DNA of 64,000 nt from NCBI GenBank assembly GCA_000621905.1, contig JHXB01000001.1, forward strand, positions 124,001 through 188,000, written 5' to 3'. The position numbers and the translations under genes are program-made. This DNA is from Lachnospiraceae bacterium NC2004. GTDB lineage: Bacteria; Bacillota; Clostridia; Lachnospirales; Lachnospiraceae. This document shows, one piece after another, positions 52,369 through 59,192 of the stretch. Within the stretch, counting starts at the first letter, position 1; each line of letters opens with the position of its first letter. Under the pieces are notes generated by a model. It was not told the origin of the DNA. It saw only the letters and a list, made by a program, of their open reading frames with translations, and did no database searches.

Positions 52369-53091
52369 ATGCATAACAATTTTCTTTTTGATCTTGATCA
52401 GACATTACTGGATTTTCACGCTTCAGAATACAAAGCGCTCGGGATTGTGCTAGAGTCAAATGGACTTTCATTTTCAGAAGAGATATATCAAGCATTTAAA
52501 GACTATAATAAAGCACTTTGGCTGGAGCTTGAAAAAGGCAATATCACGAGACAAGAACTCTTTGTAAAGAGATTTCAGTATATATTTTCAAAGTGCGAAG
52601 GGGACGCATCAGCTCTTGATCCGATGAAGATTAACGACGATTTTATTCGTACTATGTCTGTAAATGGCGTTTTGATGGAAGGTGCATTGGAATTTGTCAA
52701 AAATGTAAAAGATAACATTCCGGATGCAAGAATCTATATCGCCTCTAACGGAGCAACTATAAATGCTAAGGGAAGGATAGCTTCTACAGGACTTGATAAA
52801 TATATAGACTATTTGTTTATCAGCGAGGATATGGGGGTAGCCAAGCCGGATGCGGCATTTTTTGATATTTGCCTTGATAGGATTTCAGAATCTGTAACAT
52901 CGTGTATAATGGTAGGAGATTCACTATCTTCAGATATGCTTGGAGCGAAGAATGCTTCGATGGAATCAGTGTGGTTTATGCCGTCGGGCAACATAGAAGA
53001 AGCGTTTATTGAGTACGATATTAATTACACTGCCGACACTTTTGAAGAACTGTATGTAGTTCTTCAAAAATGGGCTACCCATGCCAGATGA
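52369..53091 (+). CDS. HAD-superfamily hydrolase, YjjG-like nucleotidase
   Basis: This is a 240-residue haloacid-dehalogenase phosphatase of subfamily IA. Motif I is FLFDLDQTLLDF (nucleophile Asp 8, acid Asp 10), motif II is YIASNGATINAKGR, and motif III/IV are GVAKPDAAFFDICLD and MVGDSLSSDMLGAKNASM. The helical cap (about 18-90) and overall length match YjjG, which dephosphorylates non-canonical pyrimidine monophosphates. GAGAAGGAGTAGCAA precedes the start. The substrate is inferred from family resemblance only. Confidence 0.88.
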   Translation: MHNNFLFDLDQTLLDFHASEYKALGIVLESNGLSFSEEIYQAFKDYNKALWLELEKGNITRQELFVKRFQYIFSKCEGDASALDPMKINDDFIRTMSVNGVLMEGALEFVKNVKDNIPDARIYIASNGATINAKGRIASTGLDKYIDYLFISEDMGVAKPDAAFFDICLDRISESVTSCIMVGDSLSSDMLGAKNASMESVWFMPSGNIEEAFIEYDINYTADTFEELYVVLQKWATHAR

Positions 53092-53142
53092 ATAACGCGT
53101 ATCTAAAATGCATTTATTGAAATATAAGAAGGAGGAAGCCAC

Positions 53143-53181
53143 ATGCCACCAAGAGGTCACGGTAGTGTTTTAGGAGGATAG
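53143..53181 (+). CDS. 12-codon leader frame, remnant of an MPPRGH-type gene
   Basis: AAGGAGGAAGCCAC precedes an ATG whose first codons (ATGCCACCAAG-GGTCA) nearly match the start of the gene at 54861. The frame gives MPPRGHGSVLGG and stops 4 bases before the SMR gene. Its last codons double as that gene's GGAGGA ribosome binding site. It looks like the truncated 5' end of a second copy of the 54861 gene, now acting as a short translated leader. Confidence 0.5.
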   Translation: MPPRGHGSVLGG

Positions 53182-53185
53182 TATT

Positions 53186-53506
53186 ATGCAGTGGATATTG
53201 TTGATTTTAGCAGGGGTTTTTGAAGTAACATGGGCTGTAGCTATGAAGTTTTCTAATGGATTTTCGGTGTTGTTGCCATCGGTGGTAACGGTTATAGGAT
53301 ACATTTTAAGCGCAGTGTTTTTGGCGTTGGCGTTAAAGCATTTACCGTTGGGTACAGCATATGCGATGTGGACAGGGTTTGGTATAGTAGGAACTACTGT
53401 ACTTGGAGTGGCTTTGTTTAATGAGAAGCTTTCGGTACCTCAGGTAATATGTGTTAGTTTGATTGTTATTGGAATAGTTGGTTTGAAATTGTTATCTAAA
53501 GAGTGA
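53186..53506 (+). CDS. SMR-family exporter, Gdx/SugE-like
   Basis: This 106-residue, four-helix small multidrug resistance protein has the essential Glu at position 13 in LAGVFEVTWAVAMKFSNGF. HLPLGTAYAMWTGFGIVGT (about 53-71) matches the Gdx/SugE subtype (E. coli SugE has WAIGLKYSHGF and LPVGTAYAIWTG) rather than EmrE. Gdx proteins export guanidinium in exchange for protons. No guanidine riboswitch is seen upstream. A single gene implies a homodimer in dual topology. The TAGGAGGATAGTATT ribosome binding site overlaps the leader frame. Confidence 0.9.
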   Translation: MQWILLILAGVFEVTWAVAMKFSNGFSVLLPSVVTVIGYILSAVFLALALKHLPLGTAYAMWTGFGIVGTTVLGVALFNEKLSVPQVICVSLIVIGIVGLKLLSKE

Positions 53507-53629
53507 TTTTTAGTCGAATAAAGCGATAGCCTCTGTGGTTTTGGACTTCAAGGACACCAATGCCAATGTTGAAAACAGTGGCAAAGGAAGGGGCTTTTAA
53601 CTAAATTTTATATGAAAAGGGTATGATTT

Positions 53630-54733
53630 ATGAGTATTAGAAAAGTAGTTTTTTCTTTGATTTGCATTTTGATTATGTCATTTGGAATAGTGGGATGCGG
53701 CAATAATGAGTCGCAGATGGATACTGTTTCAATGGATGCTTCAGAACAGAGTGCCACTGAGGATAATGCATCCTCTGAGGATGCAGAACAATCAGAGTCG
53801 ACAGACGATACGAAGTCTGAAGATACGGCGGAGGGGCATTATGAATTCAAACCCATAGTTGTGTCATCCATTTTCAGGGATATAATGGGTGAGGACATGT
53901 ATGATGCTTATTGTAACTATGTTAAGGCAGTGCAAAGCGGTAAGGATGAATTTGCTGTCAAAGATGAAGAATCTTATGACTGGATGATAGGTCAGTTTCC
54001 TCGCGTTTGTTATCCTGTCTTAGGGGAGTATACTGAGTCCAATTATGCAGATGCATTTAAGAACGGGAAAGCTACATTTCAGTACAAAATCCCTAAGGAT
54101 GAACTCGCTAAGAAGGAGTCTGAATTTGAAGATTTGGTTACCGGAATACTGAATAAAACTATGCGTGATGATTATTCAGATATTGAGAAGATTCTTGCTC
54201 TTTACGAGTACTTTTCTACTCAGTATTCATATGATTATGACATGTACGAGAAGTCTCATGAAACATATGTGGAAGAGGCTAATGCGTACAGGTTTTTGAC
54301 CGAAGGCAAGGGGATATGTTCTGAATGTGCGCCGGCATTTTCGTATCTTTTATTGGAGGCTGGAGTTGATGCTACAACAGCCGGTGGATACAGTAATATT
54401 GCCAATGACAGTCATGAGTGGACCTATGTGACCATTAACGGGAAGAATTATCATGTGGACGCTACTTACGCAATGGGCAGCGGAGGGTATCTGTCATATT
54501 TCATGATGACTGACGAGCAGCGGGAGTATGAAGACGGATACAAGAAGGATGAGATGACAGTTGGGGGTCATTATAATGGACAACCAAATGGCAAGGATTA
54601 TACTGCGGATGACGATTTCTTTGCACCTTTGTGGGGTGGAGTTTTGGATTCTTTCGATTCTGAGAAGAATATCATCTATTACACGGATAAGGAGGGCAAT
54701 CCGGCTACATTTGACTATTCTGCATTTGAATGA
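53630..54733 (+). CDS. transglutaminase-like lipoprotein
   Basis: This is a 367-residue exported protein. The signal peptide ends in the lipobox FGIVGC (Cys 23), followed by an acidic Ser/Glu-rich linker (about 25-65). The transglutaminase-like core has the nucleophile in GKGICSECAPAFSYLLLEAG, the His in NDSHEWTYVTINGKNYHV and the Asp in HVDATYAMG, the Cys-His-Asp order of the family. It is probably a surface peptidase or amidase acting on the wall or host material. AAAAGGGTATGATTT precedes the start. It is followed 127 bases later by the Ser/His-rich protein gene. Confidence 0.85.
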   Translation: MSIRKVVFSLICILIMSFGIVGCGNNESQMDTVSMDASEQSATEDNASSEDAEQSESTDDTKSEDTAEGHYEFKPIVVSSIFRDIMGEDMYDAYCNYVKAVQSGKDEFAVKDEESYDWMIGQFPRVCYPVLGEYTESNYADAFKNGKATFQYKIPKDELAKKESEFEDLVTGILNKTMRDDYSDIEKILALYEYFSTQYSYDYDMYEKSHETYVEEANAYRFLTEGKGICSECAPAFSYLLLEAGVDATTAGGYSNIANDSHEWTYVTINGKNYHVDATYAMGSGGYLSYFMMTDEQREYEDGYKKDEMTVGGHYNGQPNGKDYTADDDFFAPLWGGVLDSFDSEKNIIYYTDKEGNPATFDYSAFE

Positions 54734-54860
54734 GTAAATCATAACACCGCCATATGATTGTATTGTAATTATGATTGTTTCATGCTACTATTAAACACAG
54801 ACATTTGTTAGTCAATAGGTCTTAATTGACTATATCATCATTATTTCAGGAGGAGTTAAT

Positions 54861-55868
54861 ATGCCACCAAGCGGTCATAGTAGTTCACATCATTCCAGCA
54901 GAAGTCATAGTTCACATAGCTCATCGCATAGATCAAGCAGCAGCCGTAGTTCACACAGTTCATCGCACCATTCTAGCAGTAGAAGTTCTTCGTCGAGCAA
55001 CTATGGTGCTCTGTTTTCTTCTTTACGCGACACTTCTCGGAAGAGCACTCCGGTTAGAAAAACGCGTACTTCGCAACCGTATGGCTGGAATGCTTCAGAA
55101 CATGGTAAGATTGGTCATTATCATTGTTCTACTCATGATTATGATTACTATCCGAAGAGCTGGACGGCGGAAGATGGTCAACATTTTGAGGAAGGCTACT
55201 ACGATGAGAATGGTAAGCATTATAATAATATGATCATGGAAGGTGGCACAACGATGTTGATATGCACTTATTGTGATAATCGTATGGTGTACACCTGGGC
55301 CGATGGTTCATTGCCGACATGTGATAAATGCGGAGCTCAATTACAGATCGATATCACTGACAAAATGGAGGATGTTGCCACAGAGCATTCTTCGAAACGT
55401 GGAGGAAGTAGACGCCGGGGTCCCCTTGGAGTGAAGATCTTTTTTACCGTTGTAGTGATTTGGCTTGTTCTTAGGCTTGCCTATGTTGAGCTTGAACGTA
55501 GATTGATGCCGATTCTGAATGAGAATGGTGTCAAGACTGAATATTCTACCAACTCGCCAACCGGATCACAAAACAGCATTTACGTCAAAGAAATTGGGCG
55601 TACTTGTTATAAAGACGGCTCGGATTGGTATGATAGTAATACTAAGTGTTGGTTTTGGTACAACAACGAGAAGGAGCCATATCAGTGGCAGTATTGGTAT
55701 GAAGGTATTTCTTCCGACTATGGCGACTATGGTTGGATGGAATACGATAAGGACGAGGATGCCTGGTATGTAGAAGCATCGGAAGGCAATTGGGTGCATT
55801 TGCCGGATAACTACGATACTTCGAAATTGTGGCATATGACAGATGAATATACGAACGAGTATGAGTAG
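54861..55868 (+). CDS. Ser/His-rich zinc-ribbon membrane protein
   Basis: This is a 335-residue protein with a striking N-terminal low-complexity stretch (about 2-47) of Ser, His and Arg (MPPSGHSSSHHSSRSHSSHS). A conserved-looking module follows (KIGHYHCSTHDYDYYPKSW), then a zinc ribbon (CTYCDNRMVY…CDKCGAQ, about 136-160). One membrane helix lies at about 190-208, and a Trp/Tyr-rich outer domain (about 240-335) with WYDSNTKCWFWYNNEKE and YEGISSDYGDYGWMEYD. His-rich and zinc-ribbon parts suggest metal binding on the inside and a surface-binding aromatic domain outside. AGGAGGAGTTAAT precedes the start. The family is not recognised; a start-region remnant of a paralogue lies at 53143. Confidence 0.7.
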   Translation: MPPSGHSSSHHSSRSHSSHSSSHRSSSSRSSHSSSHHSSSRSSSSSNYGALFSSLRDTSRKSTPVRKTRTSQPYGWNASEHGKIGHYHCSTHDYDYYPKSWTAEDGQHFEEGYYDENGKHYNNMIMEGGTTMLICTYCDNRMVYTWADGSLPTCDKCGAQLQIDITDKMEDVATEHSSKRGGSRRRGPLGVKIFFTVVVIWLVLRLAYVELERRLMPILNENGVKTEYSTNSPTGSQNSIYVKEIGRTCYKDGSDWYDSNTKCWFWYNNEKEPYQWQYWYEGISSDYGDYGWMEYDKDEDAWYVEASEGNWVHLPDNYDTSKLWHMTDEYTNEYE

Positions 55869-55872
55869 ATAC

Positions 55873-55926
55873 AGCCGTCCGGGCAGTGGAGGATTACGAT
55901 AAACTGTTGTCTGGACGGTTTTTTTA
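55873..55926 (+). terminator. Rho-independent terminator
   Basis: CCGTCCGGGCA pairs with TGTCTGGACGG (with G-U pairs) over a 23-base loop, followed by eight T. Confidence 0.65.
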
Positions 55927-55944
55927 CATTTGAAAAAAAAACTC

Positions 55945-56005
55945 TTGACAGATTTGGTTTATTGGGATAAACTAAAAATCGTCAAAGGGGTTTATCCGGA
56001 TAAAC
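55945..56005 (+). promoter_or_regulatory. blaI-like promoter with two palindromic operators
   Basis: TTGACA (55945) and TAAACT (55968) with 17-base spacing form the promoter. Operator 1, GTTTATTGGGATAAAC (55957-55972), overlaps the -10. Operator 2, GTTTATCCGGATAAAC (55990-56005), a perfect palindrome, lies 33 bp (three turns) downstream. The arrangement fits autoregulation by the BlaI-family protein encoded next. Confidence 0.8.
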
Positions 56006-56032
56006 TGCAAAATGATGATAAGGAGAAAGAAT

Positions 56033-56404
56033 ATGGCAGATTTGGAATTAGGAACCGTACAGGAGCGCTTTGCAGACATTGTTTGGGAACACGAACCTGT
56101 CAGTTCAGGCGAACTTGTTAAGATATGCCAAAAGGAGTTTGGCTGGAAGAAGCCTACAACATATACAGTGCTTCGTAAACTGTGTGAGAAAGGACTTTTA
56201 CAGAATGAGAACGGGGAGGTAACTTCTCTGATCTCAAAGGATGACTTCTATTCAGATAGAAGCCGTCAGATTGTTGATGAGTCATTTTCGGGATCACTTC
56301 CGGCATTTGTGGCAGCATTTGTTTCTAAGAAGAGTTTGACAAGTGAAGAAGCGGATGAGATTCAGAATCTAATCAATGCCTTCAGAAAGGATGGAGAGGA
56401 GTAG
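56033..56404 (+). CDS. BlaI/MecI-family transcriptional repressor
   Basis: This is a 123-residue winged-helix repressor. The N-terminal DNA-binding domain (about 1-72) has the family pattern: LGTVQERFADIVWEHEPVSS, TTYTVLRKLCEKGLLQ and NGEVTSLISKDDFY. The C-terminal dimerisation helices follow, with VAAFVSKKSLTSEEADEIQN. BlaI/MecI proteins bind dyads and are cleaved when the partner BlaR1/MecR1 is activated. The start at 56033 follows AAGGAGAAAGAAT. It overlaps the promoter's second operator region closely and is followed at once by the M56 peptidase gene. The regulated targets beyond its own operon are unknown; no beta-lactamase is present here. Confidence 0.9.
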   Translation: MADLELGTVQERFADIVWEHEPVSSGELVKICQKEFGWKKPTTYTVLRKLCEKGLLQNENGEVTSLISKDDFYSDRSRQIVDESFSGSLPAFVAAFVSKKSLTSEEADEIQNLINAFRKDGEE

Positions 56405-56405
56405 T

Positions 56406-58232
56406 ATGAGTCATTTGTTAATTAAGGTAATGAATCTAAGTTTATATGCAGCGATTCTAATCCTGGTGGTTATATTACTTCGTGTCCTTTTTAAGAAGGC
56501 GCCGAAATGGATTAGTTGTCTGTTCTGGGCTTTAGTGGCTGTGAGGCTTCTTTGCCCGGTGACGATTGAGAGTCAATTCAGCTTGTTGCCGTCAGTTACC
56601 AAGATGCCTGCTTCTATACATTCTACTATTGCTAATCAGGAGTCAGAGGCGGTAACGGCCAAGCAGACTTCTCCTATAGTCAATGAGTATGAGAGCACAA
56701 GTCGTCAGTCTGTCAATGTCATAGATAGTCAGAGTGATGAAAGTTATAATACAGAATATGTTGCAGATAGTGAGTACGCTGTAGATAGCTTAAGCGAGCG
56801 AAATGTTAAAACACATAAAACAGATTATATCCGTATTATTACGATTATCTGGCTGGTAGGTTTTGGTGTTATGATGTTTCAGTCGTTGTTTAGTTTTCTA
56901 CGCCTTAAACACACTGTAGCTGCTTCTGTTAGGGCCGGTGGTAATGTTTACATTTGCGATGATATCCAATATCCGTTTGTTTTGGGTATCGTACGCCCTA
57001 TAATCTATCTGCCAACTTCTGTGGCAGGTGGTATGAAGAATTATGTGCTTGCTCACGAGAGAGCGCATCTTAGCCGACATGACCATTGGTGGAAACCGCT
57101 TGGTTTCTTTCTCCTTGCACTTCACTGGTTTAATCCGCTCTGCTGGATTGCATATATTCTGTTTTGCAGAGATTTGGAGATGGCCTGTGATGAGAGAGTA
57201 ATTAAAAATATGGATAGGGAGAGTAAAGCAGATTATTCTGAGACTTTGCTTATGCTCAGCAGTCCGGTAAGGCGGATTACAGCCTGTCCTGTTGCATTTG
57301 GAGAGATAGGAGTGAAACAAAGAGTGAAAGGAATATTTAATTACAAGAAACCGGGAGTTTGGGTTGTGTTGCTTGCATTTGCCATAAGTGCAGCTGTGGC
57401 AGTCTGTTTTTTAACAAGCCCGATTAAAAATGATGCAGTCGCTGCGGAGGATGATTCTTTAGTGAGTCAGGCTTCTGTGGATATGGAGGTTGCAGGAGAC
57501 GTTGTCTACGAAGATGATATTGATGGTAATGGACAGATGGATTATATCTATATGTATAGATTGCCTGAAAAAGAGAGGACTGATGATCATGCGATAGATT
57601 GGTCATTGGTGCTTAATGGAGAAGAGGTAGACCGCGAATCTAACGCACTTGTATGTGACTTCGATGCTTGTAGTATCGATGTAGATAGTGACAACAAAGA
57701 TGAGATTATGGTTAGAATCTTCCCTCATGTTAATTCTATGCCTTTAGAGGAATTCTCTGTATTAAAGAATATCGATGGCGCCTGGGTTAAACTTCAGGAC
57801 ACATCTGATCTCGGATTTAAGACTGCCGAGGGTGATGAGATGAGTGCTTTTCCGGTTAATGTGACGGTTGGCGCTGAGCCGGGAACGCTGGATCTTCAGG
57901 TTAGTGAAGACAAGACGATTACTATTGATGTTAAAGACCACTATGAGAAAATGCTTGATGATGTGGAAGTATCAGATCTTCGCATCCTGGCTGACAACTT
58001 TTTGAACAAGGGACAGTATGCTGTCGGTGAAGAGTTCGGTACTATTGCTGATTGGGGTACCTGGGAGATTGAGAAGTCTTCAATTGACGGAGTCACCTGC
58101 CTATGTGCTTCAGAAGGTATTTCTAGTATTGAAGGTGGCAAAAGTGATATTATTGGAACCTTGAAATATTACTTTAATTATGGAGAGGATGGAAAGATCA
58201 ATATCCTAAAGACAGACTTTGAGAAGGCTTGA
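56406..58232 (+). CDS. BlaR1/MecR1-like M56 peptidase antirepressor
   Basis: This is a 608-residue membrane zinc peptidase. Membrane helices lie near residues 8-28, 35-50, 145-165 and 325-345. The zinc motif is LAHERAHLSRHDHWWK (His about 217, Glu 218, His 221), with the downstream Glu in DLEMACDERVIKN. Unlike BlaR1 the C-terminal outer domain (about 350-608) is not a penicillin-binding-protein fold. It is acidic and beta-rich with an integrin-like DIDGNGQMDYIYM and DVDSDNKDEIMVR, calcium-loop patterns. It should sense another signal and then cleave the BlaI-like repressor. The start at 56406 follows GGAGAGGAGTAGT, one base after the blaI stop. Confidence 0.85.
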   Translation: MSHLLIKVMNLSLYAAILILVVILLRVLFKKAPKWISCLFWALVAVRLLCPVTIESQFSLLPSVTKMPASIHSTIANQESEAVTAKQTSPIVNEYESTSRQSVNVIDSQSDESYNTEYVADSEYAVDSLSERNVKTHKTDYIRIITIIWLVGFGVMMFQSLFSFLRLKHTVAASVRAGGNVYICDDIQYPFVLGIVRPIIYLPTSVAGGMKNYVLAHERAHLSRHDHWWKPLGFFLLALHWFNPLCWIAYILFCRDLEMACDERVIKNMDRESKADYSETLLMLSSPVRRITACPVAFGEIGVKQRVKGIFNYKKPGVWVVLLAFAISAAVAVCFLTSPIKNDAVAAEDDSLVSQASVDMEVAGDVVYEDDIDGNGQMDYIYMYRLPEKERTDDHAIDWSLVLNGEEVDRESNALVCDFDACSIDVDSDNKDEIMVRIFPHVNSMPLEEFSVLKNIDGAWVKLQDTSDLGFKTAEGDEMSAFPVNVTVGAEPGTLDLQVSEDKTITIDVKDHYEKMLDDVEVSDLRILADNFLNKGQYAVGEEFGTIADWGTWEIEKSSIDGVTCLCASEGISSIEGGKSDIIGTLKYYFNYGEDGKINILKTDFEKA

Positions 58233-58277
58233 TAATTAAACTAACGCTCCAGTGGGGACAGGAACCACTGATCAATT

Positions 58278-58336
58278 TGTCATTCTGAGCGTTAGCGAAG
58301 AATCTTAAAACACAGGGCATAATCCCTGTGTTTTTT
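58278..58336. repeat. dispersed hairpin repeat, copy 3
   Basis: The head TGTCATTCTGAGCG is followed by TTAGCGAAGAATCTTAAA, then an 11-bp stem (AAAACACAGGG / CCCTGTGTTTT) with T-run. It likely terminates the blaR1-like transcript. Confidence 0.85.
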
Positions 58337-58350
58337 GTTGCTTTTTTCGC

Positions 58351-58423
58351 TTGACGTATCGTTTGATATGTGATATATATGTTAATGTACACTAACATAT
58401 GAACAGATGCACATATGTATAAT
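58351..58423 (+). promoter_or_regulatory. promoter region with palindromic operator for the ABC/FtsX operon
   Basis: TTGACG (58351) with TATATA (58374) 17 bases later is a possible promoter, and a TATAAT at 58418 another. Between them, ATATGTTAATGTACAC and TAACATAT form a 24-bp near-perfect dyad (58377-58400) of the ATGT…ACAT kind used by PadR/TetR regulators. ACATATGT at 58411 is a further palindrome. Confidence 0.5.
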
Positions 58424-58481
58424 ACATACTCGAAACACAAAGTAACATTTACATTCACTTACATAAAGAGGAGAGACTGCT

Positions 58482-59180
58482 ATGTTCCTTAAGTTAAATC
58501 AGATTAAGAAGTCATTTGGTACGGGAGAGAATAGAGTTCAGGTTCTTAAAGGGATTGACCTTGAGCTAGAAAAGGGAGAGTTCTGTGTTCTGCTAGGACC
58601 TTCGGGTTCAGGCAAGTCTACATTGCTCAATATTATAGGAGGAATTGACAGTGCAGATTCCGGCGATATCATAGTCGGGTCCAATAAGATGGCGGACATG
58701 AAGGAGAAGCAGCTTACGAAGTACAGGAGAAGTCACTTAGGTTACATTTTCCAAAGATATAATCTTATATCTAATCTAACCGTTAGGGAGAATATTGAGG
58801 TTGGTGCTTATCTTAGCAAGAATCCGCTTAGTGTTGATGATCTTTTGGAAACCCTTGGATTAAAGGAACATCAGAATAAGCTTCCTAATCAGCTTTCCGG
58901 AGGTCAGCAGCAGCGTTGTTCAATCGGAAGAGCTTTGGTTAAGAACCCTGACATTTTACTTTGTGATGAGCCTACGGGTGCTCTTGATTCTAAGACTTCG
59001 ATTGAGATTTTGAAGCTGATTAATGAGGTTAATGAGCGCTATGGCAATACAATTATCATGGTAACCCATAACGATGGTATTAAGGAGATGGCAGATAGGG
59101 TTATCAAGCTTAAAGATGGAATGATTAGGAAGAATTATACCAACGAATTTAGGACACCGGCAGATATGCTTGACTGGTAA
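58482..59180 (+). CDS. ABC transporter ATPase (LolD/MacB/SalX type)
   Basis: This is a 232-residue ATPase that pairs with an FtsX-type permease. Walker A is GPSGSGKSTLLNIIGGIDSA, Q-loop YIFQRYNLISNLTVREN, signature NQLSGGQQQRCSIGRALVKN, Walker B ILLCDEPTGALDSKTS and switch VTHND. The LCDEPTGALDSKTS form is diagnostic of the MacB/LolD class, which drives mechanotransmission rather than import. AGGAGAGACTGCT precedes the ATG. The permease gene follows after 12 bases. Confidence 0.92.
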   Translation: MFLKLNQIKKSFGTGENRVQVLKGIDLELEKGEFCVLLGPSGSGKSTLLNIIGGIDSADSGDIIVGSNKMADMKEKQLTKYRRSHLGYIFQRYNLISNLTVRENIEVGAYLSKNPLSVDDLLETLGLKEHQNKLPNQLSGGQQQRCSIGRALVKNPDILLCDEPTGALDSKTSIEILKLINEVNERYGNTIIMVTHNDGIKEMADRVIKLKDGMIRKNYTNEFRTPADMLDW

Positions 59181-59192
59181 TGGAGGCGTGTT

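Noticed and set aside
53092-53185. Guanidine riboswitch before the Gdx-like exporter
   Set aside because: No ykkC core or paired ACGR-loop hairpins can be found in the short gap.
53507-53629. Possible long hairpin or RNA gene between gdx and the transglutaminase gene
   Set aside because: AAAGC…GGCTTT arms pair only loosely with mismatches; too weak to call a terminator or RNA.
54826-55233. 135-residue Val/His/Ile-rich reading frame
   Set aside because: It is a frame shadow of the Ser/His-rich gene at 54861; that frame has the ribosome binding site, zinc ribbon and longer length.
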